From contig CABXUS010000002.1 in NCBI GenBank assembly GCA_902515405.1, forward strand, positions 33,886-97,885: 64,000 nt of DNA. The letters are read 5' to 3'. Under the pieces are notes generated by a model. It ran no database searches and was not told the DNA's origin. It saw only the letters and a program-made list of their open reading frames with translations. How positions within the stretch are numbered: position 1 is the stretch's first letter; every line of letters starts with the position of its first letter. Position numbers and translations under genes: made by a program. Positions 8,421 through 18,104 of the stretch are shown here, one piece after another. This stretch comes from an uncultured Bacteroidota bacterium (GTDB taxonomy: Bacteria; Bacteroidota; Bacteroidia; Flavobacteriales; Flavobacteriaceae).

Positions 8421-9598
8421 GATCTAAAAGCAGATATACCGGTTATACTTTTTCCAGTGATTAAGGTGTGTATCTCCTCAGTTCCCTGATATGTTTTTAA
8501 CACCTCAAGGTTTAATATGTGACGCATGACTGGATATTCAGCAGTTACACCCATTCCACCCAAAATTGATCTAGCAATTACGGCAACTTCACTGGCCATA
8601 CTAACACTTGAACGTTTTGCTAATGATATTTGCTCAAAAGTGGCTTGAGATTCATTCATTAATTTACCTAATCTCCAAACCAAAATTTGAATTTTTGTAA
8701 TTTCAGTTATCATATCACTTAATTTTTTTTGGACCAATTGATATGATGCTATTTTTTTTCCAAATTGAATTCTTTCAGTTGAATATTTAAGTGCACAATC
8801 GTAACAGTCCATTGCAATACCTAATGCTCCCCATGCAACAGCATACCTGCCTATATTTAAACAACTCAACATTTCTTGAATGTTTTTTGTTCTAAACAAA
8901 AGGTTTTCCTTTTGAAGTTTTAAATCGTTAAAAATTAATTCACCTGTTTCTGATCCTCTAAATCCCCACTTATTTTTAATTTTTGATGTTTCAAATCCTT
9001 CAAAACCTCGCTCTACTAAAAACAAACCAAATTCATCATTGTTATTTCTGGCCCAGAATAAAGCTAAGTCACATATTGGAGCTTGACCAATCCATAACTT
9101 TGAACCATTAATTAGATAATAATCACCATGATCATCAAATCTCGTGAGCATGGATGATGGATCAGATCCATGATTTGGCTCACTCATTCCAAAACTACCC
9201 ACATTATCTCCATTTGAAAGCGACAATAAATATTTGTCCTTTTGTTTTTCATTAGCATGTTGGTATATTAATTTCATTACAAGCCCAGATTGAATAGAAC
9301 TTAAAACTCTAAGTGAAGAATCCCCCCTTTCAAGCTCTTGCATCATGAGACCATAAGAGATATAGTCTACACCTGCACCGCCATATTTTTCAGGTAAAAA
9401 AGGACCAAAACCACCAATCTCAGCAAGTCCTTTAATAAATTCCATAGGAAACTTATCGTTTTGGACCGCACTTTCTATCACAGGTGATACATTACTCTTA
9501 ACCCATTCTCTTGTAACATCTCTAATCAAAAGATTCTCCTCAGATAATAACTTATCTAAAGCAAAATAATCAGGTGAGATAAAACTATCTTTTCTCAT
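8417..9598 (-). CDS. Acyl-CoA dehydrogenase family protein (glutaryl-CoA dehydrogenase-like) with substituted catalytic Glu
   Basis: 393-residue flavoprotein of the acyl-CoA dehydrogenase fold. FGMSEPNHGSDPSSM (136-150), LGGMGVTAEYPVMRH (346-360) and the C-terminal TGKSITGISAF place it nearest the glutaryl-CoA dehydrogenase branch. In that branch the catalytic base is the Glu of TYEGT; here the codon is CAG, giving TYQGT with Gln371. The alternative base used by isovaleryl-CoA dehydrogenase (Glu in LDLER) is also absent, since the matching segment reads CLNIGRYAVAW. The fold looks intact, so it may have an altered reaction or use another residue. It sits three bases after the HAD gene in the minus-strand run. 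Confidence 0.88.
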   Translation of the reverse strand: MRKDSFISPDYFALDKLLSEENLLIRDVTREWVKSNVSPVIESAVQNDKFPMEFIKGLAEIGGFGPFLPEKYGGAGVDYISYGLMMQELERGDSSLRVLSSIQSGLVMKLIYQHANEKQKDKYLLSLSNGDNVGSFGMSEPNHGSDPSSMLTRFDDHGDYYLINGSKLWIGQAPICDLALFWARNNNDEFGLFLVERGFEGFETSKIKNKWGFRGSETGELIFNDLKLQKENLLFRTKNIQEMLSCLNIGRYAVAWGALGIAMDCYDCALKYSTERIQFGKKIASYQLVQKKLSDMITEITKIQILVWRLGKLMNESQATFEQISLAKRSSVSMASEVAVIARSILGGMGVTAEYPVMRHILNLEVLKTYQGTEEIHTLITGKSITGISAFRS

Positions 9599-9600
9599 AT

Positions 9601-10041
9601 TTATTTTCTATCATCAAATACCTCGATTTTGGCATTTTTTTCGATAAGGTCTGTAAATTTACCATTATATCTGGTTGCTCTTACAAGGTGATTATCAATC
9701 CAGTGATAATTTCCCCCACGTGGCTTACCCATTAATAATGAATGATACTTAAACCCATTTTTATTCAACCATTCTTCAGTCACATTTCTATGACTTTCAG
9801 TTCTTGACGTAAAAAAACAAATAATATGACCTTCTTCAAACCATTTATTAAGTGTAACAAGAGCATCTGGATATACTTTCGCTGTTGACATTCTCTCGGG
9901 TTCTTCGTTTGGGATATCATCACATATTGTACCGTCAATATCAATCAAATAATTTTTCACACCATCTGGAAGTATGGGACTAATATTTTTTCCATGCTCA
10001 ACTTTATTTTTTAAAATTTTATCAAGATCTATTTTACTCAT
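9601..10041 (-). CDS. HAD-superfamily phosphatase-like protein
   Basis: 146-residue cytoplasmic protein. HAD motif I is DIDGTICDD, with Asp34 and Asp36 as nucleophile and acid/base; motif II is FFTSR (Thr or Ser) and motif III a Lys in MGKPRGG. The small size leaves room for only a minimal cap, as in class III HAD phosphatases. Homologues in this group are sometimes labelled phosphoheptose isomerase without biochemical support. The substrate is probably a small phosphorylated sugar or similar compound, but the sequence does not say which. Packed between mlaD-like (two bases) and the acyl-CoA dehydrogenase (two bases). Confidence 0.8.
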   Translation of the reverse strand: MSKIDLDKILKNKVEHGKNISPILPDGVKNYLIDIDGTICDDIPNEEPERMSTAKVYPDALVTLNKWFEEGHIICFFTSRTESHRNVTEEWLNKNGFKYHSLLMGKPRGGNYHWIDNHLVRATRYNGKFTDLIEKNAKIEVFDDRK

Positions 10042-10043
10042 TT

Positions 10044-10973
10044 TTATTTTTCTTTTATGTAGTCTTTATTTTTTTTTCCAAAGAGAGAAAAATGAACATA
10101 TCTTTTTGGGTTTAATCTCAAGTCTTCAATTAATAAATTAATATTACTACTAGCTGCATTTAAAGATTTAATTAAGTTGTCATCATAAATTAAATTACCA
10201 AGGGATCCATTTCCCGAGGATATCTCATTTACTATATTTTCTATGCTATTTGATGATTCTGAAAGATTTTCAATAATTACAGTTAAATCAGAAAAACTAT
10301 TAGATAAATCTGAAAGTTCATTTGATGATTTATTCACGTTAGTAATAATATTATTTATTTTATTTTTATTCATACTAATCATTTCATCTAAAGTGCCAGC
10401 TGAATTTTTTAAATCAGTCACAGTTGATGAAAAATTTGTAATAGTTGACTGAATCTGATCTTTTGCTTGAGTATTTAAAACTGAGTTTAAACTGATTAAA
10501 ACAGAATCTGCACTGACAACCATAGATTCAATCTTTTCTTGCAAAGGAGATAGCTTATCATTAACAAGCTCAGTTAAACCTGGTGCAATAGAGGAATTCA
10601 AAGTGTCTCCGCTTTTTGCAATTTCATTTCCATATTTTGGAATTACAGCTAAAGCTTTTCCACCGATTAGGCCTGTCTCATATATTTGAGCGGTACTTTG
10701 ATTAGAAAAATTAAAATCATTTTCAACTCTAAATTTTAATAAGAGTTTTGATGAATTATTGAAAAATTTGATATCCTGAACACTACCAACATTAAAACCG
10801 CTGATAGTTACCGGAGTACCTTTACTTACACCTTCAACATCCTCATAAACAGCATAAAAAACTCTGTCTTTAATAAAAACATCATTAGATTTTAAATAAC
10901 TAAAACCAATTATAAAGAGAATAATTCCTGTTAATACAAGGACACCAGTTTTTATTTCGTAAGATAATTTCAA
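10044..10973 (-). CDS. MlaD/MCE-domain protein, lipid transport
   Basis: 309-residue inner-membrane-anchored periplasmic protein. One transmembrane helix (about residues 9-26, IKTGVLVLTGIILFIIGF) is followed by an MCE domain (about 36-115, with GVSKGTPVTISGFNVGSV) and a long Ser/Asn-rich helical region with heptad-like leucines that probably forms the oligomeric tube. MCE proteins shuttle phospholipids between membranes with an ABC transporter; no permease or ATPase is adjacent, so those parts lie elsewhere. The start is TTG; the resulting MKLSYEIKTG is the usual beginning for flavobacterial members. Confidence 0.88.
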   Translation of the reverse strand: MKLSYEIKTGVLVLTGIILFIIGFSYLKSNDVFIKDRVFYAVYEDVEGVSKGTPVTISGFNVGSVQDIKFFNNSSKLLLKFRVENDFNFSNQSTAQIYETGLIGGKALAVIPKYGNEIAKSGDTLNSSIAPGLTELVNDKLSPLQEKIESMVVSADSVLISLNSVLNTQAKDQIQSTITNFSSTVTDLKNSAGTLDEMISMNKNKINNIITNVNKSSNELSDLSNSFSDLTVIIENLSESSNSIENIVNEISSGNGSLGNLIYDDNLIKSLNAASSNINLLIEDLRLNPKRYVHFSLFGKKNKDYIKEK

Positions 10974-11009
10974 TTAATCTTTTTTCAAATTTATAAATAA
11001 GTGTTAGTA

Positions 11010-12101
11010 TTATTCAAATTCAGACAAATATTTTTTTAAATCATAAAGACCCCCATCTTTAAAAACTGAAATAAAAGAAGATTTAAAACCTGCTTTTATC
11101 GCTTTGTTTAATAACTTTTTTGCCTCTTTATAGCTTTTTGTATTTCCATAATAATATTTAATTAAGCCATTAGAATTTATTGTTGATAAGTTATTTAAAC
11201 CTTTGAAGTTGTAAGATTTCAAGGGCAATAATTTTGAACTAGCTGAAATTTGAATTTTAAAAATATAATTATTGTCTCCTTTAAAAGACCCTTTTGTTGT
11301 ATTAATAATTGAATTGTAATTTAGTTTTTTTGCATCAATAGTACTTAAATATTTTACAATTCCGTTTGAAATAGATTTTGCAATTTCTTTTTGACCCTTT
11401 AAAGAATTTAAATATTTTCCTTCAATTTTATTTGTTAAAAATCCTGTTTCAACTAAGACACTTGGCATGTATGTATTTCTTAACACCACAAAACCAGCTT
11501 GCTTAACTTTTCTATCTTTTCTGTTTAAGTCTTTAACAAGAAAGTCTTGAATATAATCTGCTGCTATTATACTTTGATCTAAATATTCTTCTTGCATAAG
11601 AACTAAACTTATTACTGATTCTGGATTGTTTGGATCAAAACCATCATATTTTTCTTCATAATCTTCCTCCAAAAAAATTACTGAATTTTCTTTTTGAGCA
11701 ATTTTAAAGTTTCTCTCATTTGCATGCAGACCAAGAACAAAAGTACCAGCACCATATGCATTCGAATTGTGAGCGTCACAATGGATTGAAATAAATAAAT
11801 CTGCATTTGCATTATTTGCAATTTGAGCTCTTTTGTAAAGGTCTATAAATCGATCATCCTTTCTTGTATATATGACTTTTATGTTCTTGTTGTTTTTAGT
11901 TAAATCACTACCTACATTTAAGGCAATATTTAAAACAATATTTTTTTCATAATATCCATTGCCCCTGTTTCCAGGATCTTTTCCTCCGTGACCTGGATCA
12001 ATTACAACTACATAATCATTATTTGTAGATTGAGAATTAACATTAAAAGAGCAAAGAAAAACTATACATAAAAAAAAGTTAATATGTCTTAAAAAAATCA
12101 T
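11010..12101 (-). CDS. N-acetylmuramoyl-L-alanine amidase (Amidase_3) with SPOR-like C-terminus
   Basis: 363-residue exported peptidoglycan amidase (signal peptide to about residue 23). The zinc site is visible: His38 in DPGHGG, Glu52 in YYEKN, His107 in FISIHCDAH, and the catalytic Glu218 in VLVETGFLTN. Residues about 283-355 (FKIQISASS, then AKKLLNKAIKAGFKSSF) resemble a SPOR domain, which binds glycan strands stripped of peptides at division sites. It removes stem peptides from MurNAc during cell separation or turnover. First gene of the minus-strand run; divergent from lptD with only 43 bases between starts. Confidence 0.93.
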   Translation of the reverse strand: MIFLRHINFFLCIVFLCSFNVNSQSTNNDYVVVIDPGHGGKDPGNRGNGYYEKNIVLNIALNVGSDLTKNNKNIKVIYTRKDDRFIDLYKRAQIANNANADLFISIHCDAHNSNAYGAGTFVLGLHANERNFKIAQKENSVIFLEEDYEEKYDGFDPNNPESVISLVLMQEEYLDQSIIAADYIQDFLVKDLNRKDRKVKQAGFVVLRNTYMPSVLVETGFLTNKIEGKYLNSLKGQKEIAKSISNGIVKYLSTIDAKKLNYNSIINTTKGSFKGDNNYIFKIQISASSKLLPLKSYNFKGLNNLSTINSNGLIKYYYGNTKSYKEAKKLLNKAIKAGFKSSFISVFKDGGLYDLKKYLSEFE

Positions 12102-12119
12102 CTCTTATAAAATTATCAT

Positions 12120-12127
12120 TAATTTTG
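12120..12127 (+). promoter_or_regulatory. Candidate -7 element for lptD
   Basis: TAATTTTG matches the Bacteroidota -7 consensus TAnnTTTG and ends 17 bases before the TTG start of lptD, inside the 43-base divergent gap with the amidase. No TTG -33 element is seen at the expected distance, so the call rests on one box. Confidence 0.4.
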
Positions 12128-12144
12128 ATAAATCTTTTATCACA

Positions 12145-14745
12145 TTGTATTTTAATAAAAAACATATAATAGTTTTAATTATCGCATTATGTTTTTTTAA
12201 TGTTTTTTTTAACAATCATAATTTATATTCTCAAGAAGTAGAAAAAGACACAATATCTTCAGATAGTCTTAAAACAAATTTTATATTGGATGAGGTAAGG
12301 AGAAAAGCAAAAGGATTTATACAAATCAATAACAAAGATAAGATCATCACATTATATGATAATGCTGAACTGTATTATATGGATATTGAACTTAAATCAG
12401 GTATTATTAAGTTCAATTGGGAAAGTAATATTGTTTCAGCTGGCAGAATTAGGGATTCAGTTGGCAATTACACCCAATCTCCTATTTTTAAACAAGGTGG
12501 TGATGAAATTAATCCTGATTCTTTGAGATATAACTTTGATTCTAAAAAAGCTCTTATTTGGAATTCAAGGACTAAGCAAAATGATATGAATGTTTTTTCT
12601 TCTGCCACAAAGAAAGAAAGTGATTCGATATACTTTATTAAGGAAGCTAAGGTTACAACATCTAGCAATCTTGATGATCCTGAATATTATATAAGAGTAA
12701 GATCTGGTAAGTTTATACCTAAAAATAAAATTATTGCTGGACCAAGTAATTTATATATATATGATGTACCAACTCCTATATTTCTCCCTTTTGCATATTT
12801 TCCTCTATCTGAGGACAGAAACTCAGGTTTTATTTTTCCAACAATAGGTCAAAATAATAGAAGAGGTTATTTTTTTCAAAACGGAGGATATTACTTAGCT
12901 CCATCTGAATATTTTGATCTAACATTACTGGGAGATTATTATACTAATGGAAGCTATGGAATGAGAGTTGAGTCATCTTATAGAAAGAGATATTCATTTA
13001 ATGGTAGGCTGAGTCTAAGATTTGAAAATTTAATAGATGGTGAAAGAGGCTTGCCAGGATATTCAAAATCTAATATTTATAATATTAGATGGTCACACTC
13101 TCAAGACTCTAAAGCAAATCCCTATAATAGATTTTCAGCATCTGTTAATTTAGGTAGCAGTAATTATTTTAGAGAATCTTTGAATCAAATAAATACACCA
13201 AATTTTCTAAACAATACATTAAACTCGTCGGTTTCATTTTCTAAAACATTTAGAGGTTATCCATCTGTCAATATATCATTAACAGCATCACATTCACAAA
13301 ACACAAGGTCTAATACAGTTAGTCTTGTACTTCCAACATTTCAAGGGAATGTGGAGAGAGTTTATCCATTTGTTAAAAAAAATGGACAGAAAAAAGGATT
13401 TTTTAAAAATATTAATTTTCAATATTCATTAAGAGGAGAAAATAGGATAAATACTGCTGATTCATTATTTTTTAAAAAAGGGATGTTTGATAATGCAAAA
13501 TATGGGATGAAACATACGATTCCAGTAAGCACAAATTTTAAAATTTTCAAACATTTTAGTGTAAGCATGAATGGTAGTTTTGAAGAAATATGGACAGGAA
13601 ATTCAATAATTAGAAATGATTTTAATAATGAAACTCAAGAACCTGGTGAAAGATTAATGATAAATGGTTTTGACAGATTTAATCAATATAATTTTGGAAT
13701 GAGTATAGGCACAACTATATATGGTCTATTTAATTTTAAAGAGGAAAGTAAAGTTAAGTCAGTCCGTCATGTTATAAGACCTTCAATAAGTTACAATATA
13801 AGACCTAGCTTTAAAAAATATTATGATACTTACATAATAGATGCAAATGGAAATACAGCAGAATATACAAGATTTGAAGAGAATTTCTTTGGATTGCCCT
13901 CTAGAAGATACTCAAGCTCAATTGGATTGCAATTAAGTAATAATATTGAAGCAAAAGTTAATGAAAAAGACAGCTTATCTTCTGAGGCAAGAAAGATAAC
14001 TATTCTGAATAATCTTAACTTGTCTACAAGCTATAATATAGCTGCAGATTCGTTAAGGTTATCCCCTGTTCGAATGACAACAGGCACAAACCTATTTAAA
14101 AACAAATTAAATTTAAATATATCAGCAACATTTGATCCATATAGTATTAATGAAAATGGATTAAGAATAAATAAACTCAATATAAGTGATGGAGGAAGTT
14201 TATTAAGAATGACAAGTGCAAATATTAATATGAATTTTTCAATTGACAGTAAATCTTTTAATTCAAATTCATCTAAAGAAAATAGTGAAAATTTAACTGG
14301 AGGTGGAAGAGACGATGATTTATTTGGTTCAAGTCAAGATTTAACAAAAAGTACCTTTGATGATGAAGAAAATGATGAAAAAAGAAAAGAAAACTTAAAG
14401 GAATATATTAATAATATTGGATGGGATTTAAGATTTGCCCACTCATTAACTTATTTGAATAGCCAAAAAGAGAGAAGAATTGGAAATAACTCTTTGATGT
14501 TTTCAGGAAATATTATGCTTTCAAAAAAATGGAAAATTGGAGGGTCATCAGGATATGATTTTAAAAATAAAGGCTTTACTTATACCCAACTGAGATTTGA
14601 ACGGGATTTAGATAGTTGGAAAATGAATTTTAGCTGGGTTCCATTTAGCGTAAGAGAATCTTGGTATTTTTTCATAGGAATTAAATCTGGATTTTTAAGT
14701 GATTTAAAATATGATAAGAGGAAAGAACCAGATAAAAGACTTTAA
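12145..14745 (+). CDS. lptD: LptD-like outer-membrane LPS assembly protein
   Basis: 866-residue exported protein. After the signal sequence (about residues 7-30) comes an OstA/LptA-like beta-jellyroll region (about 50-200, with repeated strands such as KDKIITLYDNAELYYMDIEL), then a long run of alternating amphipathic strands typical of a large beta barrel. In the family this barrel forms the outer-membrane LPS translocon with LptE. Residues about 705-755 are an acidic, low-complexity insert. The start is a TTG at 12145; no ATG fits upstream of the signal sequence. Position between an amidase and ridA is a familiar flavobacterial order. Confidence 0.88.
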   Translation: MYFNKKHIIVLIIALCFFNVFFNNHNLYSQEVEKDTISSDSLKTNFILDEVRRKAKGFIQINNKDKIITLYDNAELYYMDIELKSGIIKFNWESNIVSAGRIRDSVGNYTQSPIFKQGGDEINPDSLRYNFDSKKALIWNSRTKQNDMNVFSSATKKESDSIYFIKEAKVTTSSNLDDPEYYIRVRSGKFIPKNKIIAGPSNLYIYDVPTPIFLPFAYFPLSEDRNSGFIFPTIGQNNRRGYFFQNGGYYLAPSEYFDLTLLGDYYTNGSYGMRVESSYRKRYSFNGRLSLRFENLIDGERGLPGYSKSNIYNIRWSHSQDSKANPYNRFSASVNLGSSNYFRESLNQINTPNFLNNTLNSSVSFSKTFRGYPSVNISLTASHSQNTRSNTVSLVLPTFQGNVERVYPFVKKNGQKKGFFKNINFQYSLRGENRINTADSLFFKKGMFDNAKYGMKHTIPVSTNFKIFKHFSVSMNGSFEEIWTGNSIIRNDFNNETQEPGERLMINGFDRFNQYNFGMSIGTTIYGLFNFKEESKVKSVRHVIRPSISYNIRPSFKKYYDTYIIDANGNTAEYTRFEENFFGLPSRRYSSSIGLQLSNNIEAKVNEKDSLSSEARKITILNNLNLSTSYNIAADSLRLSPVRMTTGTNLFKNKLNLNISATFDPYSINENGLRINKLNISDGGSLLRMTSANINMNFSIDSKSFNSNSSKENSENLTGGGRDDDLFGSSQDLTKSTFDDEENDEKRKENLKEYINNIGWDLRFAHSLTYLNSQKERRIGNNSLMFSGNIMLSKKWKIGGSSGYDFKNKGFTYTQLRFERDLDSWKMNFSWVPFSVRESWYFFIGIKSGFLSDLKYDKRKEPDKRL

Positions 14746-14754
14746 ATATTTGTT

Positions 14755-15207
14755 ATGAAAAAAATTATTGTTTTTGTTAGTATATTTATTTCATTAACAC
14801 AATGCACCCAAAATTCAGATATGAAAAAAATTATTAAATCAGATAATGCTCCAAATCCAGTTGGACCTTATAGTCAAGCTGTAATGGTTGATAAAACATT
14901 ATACATCTCAGGTCAAGTAGCAATAAACCCAGAGAATAACGAATTGATTGTAGGTTCGATTGAAGCTGAAAGCGAACAAATAATGAAAAATATAAAATCA
15001 ATTCTGAATCAAGCAGGATATGATTTTAATAATGTAGTTAGGTCAAAAATTTATTTAACTGACATGAATAACTTTTCAAAAGTTAATAATATATATGGAT
15101 CATATTTTCAAAAAAATCAAGAACCAGCTAGAACAACTATAGAGGTAAGTGGTTTACCATTGGGTGTAAATGTTGAAATTGATATGATAGCAGTTTCTAT
15201 TGACTAG
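14755..15207 (+). CDS. RidA-family protein with an N-terminal signal or lipoprotein-like leader
   Basis: 150 residues. From about residue 23 the sequence is a standard RidA/YjgF protein (MKKIIKSDNAPNPVGPYSQA...), with the conserved Arg in PARTTIEVSGLP and Glu in VNVEIDMIAV that in RidA hydrolyse reactive enamine/imine intermediates. The first 22 residues form a leader, Lys-Lys then a hydrophobic core ending SLTQC, like a lipoprotein signal though with an unusual Gln before the Cys. A second in-frame ATG at 14821 would give a plain cytoplasmic RidA. Which start is used decides whether the protein is exported. Its 3' end overlaps nagK by 11 bases. Confidence 0.9.
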   Translation: MKKIIVFVSIFISLTQCTQNSDMKKIIKSDNAPNPVGPYSQAVMVDKTLYISGQVAINPENNELIVGSIEAESEQIMKNIKSILNQAGYDFNNVVRSKIYLTDMNNFSKVNNIYGSYFQKNQEPARTTIEVSGLPLGVNVEIDMIAVSID

Positions 15208-16054
15208 AGTCATTTAAATGGTATTTAACTAAACCATCAATAGGTCTTCTTAAAATGTTACCACAATTCATGTTGTTTTTTTTCAAACACTCCTTAAGTT
15301 CATCTTGTAAATAAAAACAAATTGACCCTACAAAATGTAATGGGATTTGCTTGCAATCTTGAAACTGCTCTATCTGATTTTTAATAAATAAATTAAAACC
15401 CTTTTTAATCAGTGTTTTGGAATAGGGTTTTTCTTTGTTTTCAATTAAAAACCTTGCAAATTTAGCTAAGTATGTATTTGGGTTAGGTTTTTTATATAAG
15501 CGATCTTTTATTTCACTGGCCTCAAGGCGAAAAGATCGATAAAACTCTTTTGAAATTGATGTAGGCATTTTTTCAAAAAAATAATCTCTTATTAACTGTC
15601 TCCCAAAGTAATTTCCGCTAGCATCATCCATTAATATATAGCCAAGTGAAGTAACTTTTTGAATTATGTTTTTTCCATCAAAATATGTACAGTTTGAACC
15701 TGTGCCTAAAATTGAAACAATAGATTTTTCTTGATTTCTACATGATGCATAAACAGCAGCATATGTGTCTTCCTTTACAATTATGGATGAATTAATAAAT
15801 ATAGATTCAAATACTTTTTTGATTAACTTTTTTGGAGGTTCGGTTCCACAACCTGCTCCGTAAAAATATAAATGTGAAATCTTTTTACGATTTTGATATA
15901 AATCATAATTATTAATTACCCTCTCTTTAATTATATTACTATCTAATACTTGTGGATTTAATCCTAGTGTTTGGGTTTCAAAAAACTTATTGTTATCTGA
16001 ATCTAAACAAATCCAATCTGTTTTTGTTGATCCACTATCAACTATAAGCTTCAT
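15197..16054 (-). CDS. nagK: N-acetylglucosamine kinase (BadF/BadG/BcrA ATPase family)
   Basis: 285-residue ASKHA-fold sugar kinase. The phosphate-1 loop is VDSGSTKTDWI (residues 4-14), phosphate-2 is SILGTGSNC and the adenosine-side segment is around HFVGSI. This layout is that of the BadF-type GlcNAc kinases common in Bacteroidota, which make GlcNAc-6-phosphate from GlcNAc freed in cell-wall recycling or chitin use. The substrate is inferred from the family; other amino sugars are possible. It is last in a minus-strand group pfkA-gap-nagK, 13 bases after gap, which links amino-sugar salvage to glycolysis. Confidence 0.82.
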   Translation of the reverse strand: MKLIVDSGSTKTDWICLDSDNNKFFETQTLGLNPQVLDSNIIKERVINNYDLYQNRKKISHLYFYGAGCGTEPPKKLIKKVFESIFINSSIIVKEDTYAAVYASCRNQEKSIVSILGTGSNCTYFDGKNIIQKVTSLGYILMDDASGNYFGRQLIRDYFFEKMPTSISKEFYRSFRLEASEIKDRLYKKPNPNTYLAKFARFLIENKEKPYSKTLIKKGFNLFIKNQIEQFQDCKQIPLHFVGSICFYLQDELKECLKKNNMNCGNILRRPIDGLVKYHLNDSSQ

Positions 16055-16067
16055 TTAATATTAAGTT

Positions 16068-17066
<999 letters not shown>

Positions 17067-17076
17067 TTATTATAAT

Positions 17077-18051
17077 TTATGTATTCATTATTTGAGACAT
17101 TCTCAATAATTCTTTATTAATTTTTGTTTTACCTTTTAATGCTTTGTTTAATGGAGTAAATATTATTTTTCCATTGTCTATTCCTACCATTAATCCATTT
17201 TTACCTTCTATTAATGCCTCTACAGCTTTGACACCAAGTTGCGTGCCTAAAACTCTATCAAAACATGTTGGTGATCCACCTCTTTGAATGTGTCCTAGTA
17301 CTGAAACTCTAGTTTCATATTTAAGAAGATTTTCCTCAATTTTAGAAGCTAGTTCAAAAACATTCTTACCAGTTTTATCACCCTCAGCTACTACAATAAT
17401 ACTGGATGTTTTACCTGATTTTTTACTCTTTTTTAAGGATTTAATTATACTATCAAAAGACATATTAACCTCTGGAATTAAGATTTCCTGCGCCCCAATT
17501 GCTAATCCTGAATTTAAAGCAATATAACCAGCATCAGCTCCCATTACTTCAACAAGAAACAATCTGTGATGAGATATGGCAGTATCTCTAATTTTATCAA
17601 TAGCATCCATTACGGTATTTAAAGCAGTATCATAACCTAAGGTATGGCTAGTTCCAAATAAATCATTATCAATAGTTCCAGGTATTCCTATAACAGGAAA
17701 ATTAAACTCATCTTTTAGTTTTAAGGCTCCTGTGAAAGAACCATCTCCACCAATAATAATTAAACCATCAGCACCCATAGCCTTAAGGTTTTCATACGCT
17801 TTTTTTCTTCCCTCTATTGATTTAAATTCTTCGCATCTTGCAGAATATAAGAAGGTGCCACCTCTATTAATAATTCCCCTAACACTTCTAGTATTTAAAA
17901 CTTTAGTGTCATTTTCAATTAAGCCTGAATATCCTCTTATTATGCCAATACATTTTTTATTATAGTGAGCGCAAGACCTAACAACTGCTCTTATGGAAGA
18001 ATTCATTCCTGGAGCATCACCACCTGACGTTAATACAGCTATCGTATTCAT
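17077..18051 (-). CDS. pfkA: ATP-dependent 6-phosphofructokinase
   Basis: 324 residues from the ATG at 18051; a TTG four codons upstream is less likely. SGGDAPGMN, GGDGS and PGTIDND are visible: the Gly in GGDGS and the Gly in PGTIDND are those expected of ATP-dependent enzymes, where pyrophosphate-dependent ones carry Asp and Lys. It phosphorylates fructose-6-phosphate in glycolysis. On the minus strand a TAATTTTG (18061-18068) matches the -7 consensus and would give a very short leader. First gene of the pfkA-gap-nagK group. Confidence 0.97.
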   Translation of the reverse strand: MNTIAVLTSGGDAPGMNSSIRAVVRSCAHYNKKCIGIIRGYSGLIENDTKVLNTRSVRGIINRGGTFLYSARCEEFKSIEGRKKAYENLKAMGADGLIIIGGDGSFTGALKLKDEFNFPVIGIPGTIDNDLFGTSHTLGYDTALNTVMDAIDKIRDTAISHHRLFLVEVMGADAGYIALNSGLAIGAQEILIPEVNMSFDSIIKSLKKSKKSGKTSSIIVVAEGDKTGKNVFELASKIEENLLKYETRVSVLGHIQRGGSPTCFDRVLGTQLGVKAVEALIEGKNGLMVGIDNGKIIFTPLNKALKGKTKINKELLRMSQIMNT

Positions 18052-18089
18052 AATAAGGTGCAAAATTACGTTATATTTTTAAAAAAGTA

Positions 18090-18104
18090 AGAATCTAAGA
18101 TTCT
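18090..18104 (-). terminator. Short hairpin across the oxidoreductase stop codon
   Basis: AGAATCT and AGATTCT form a 7-base inverted repeat around one base, so the real loop is larger, followed on the minus strand by TAC and six Ts. It spans the stop codon of the Gfo/Idh/MocA gene and lies before pfkA, where a terminator would be expected. Weak stem. Confidence 0.38.
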
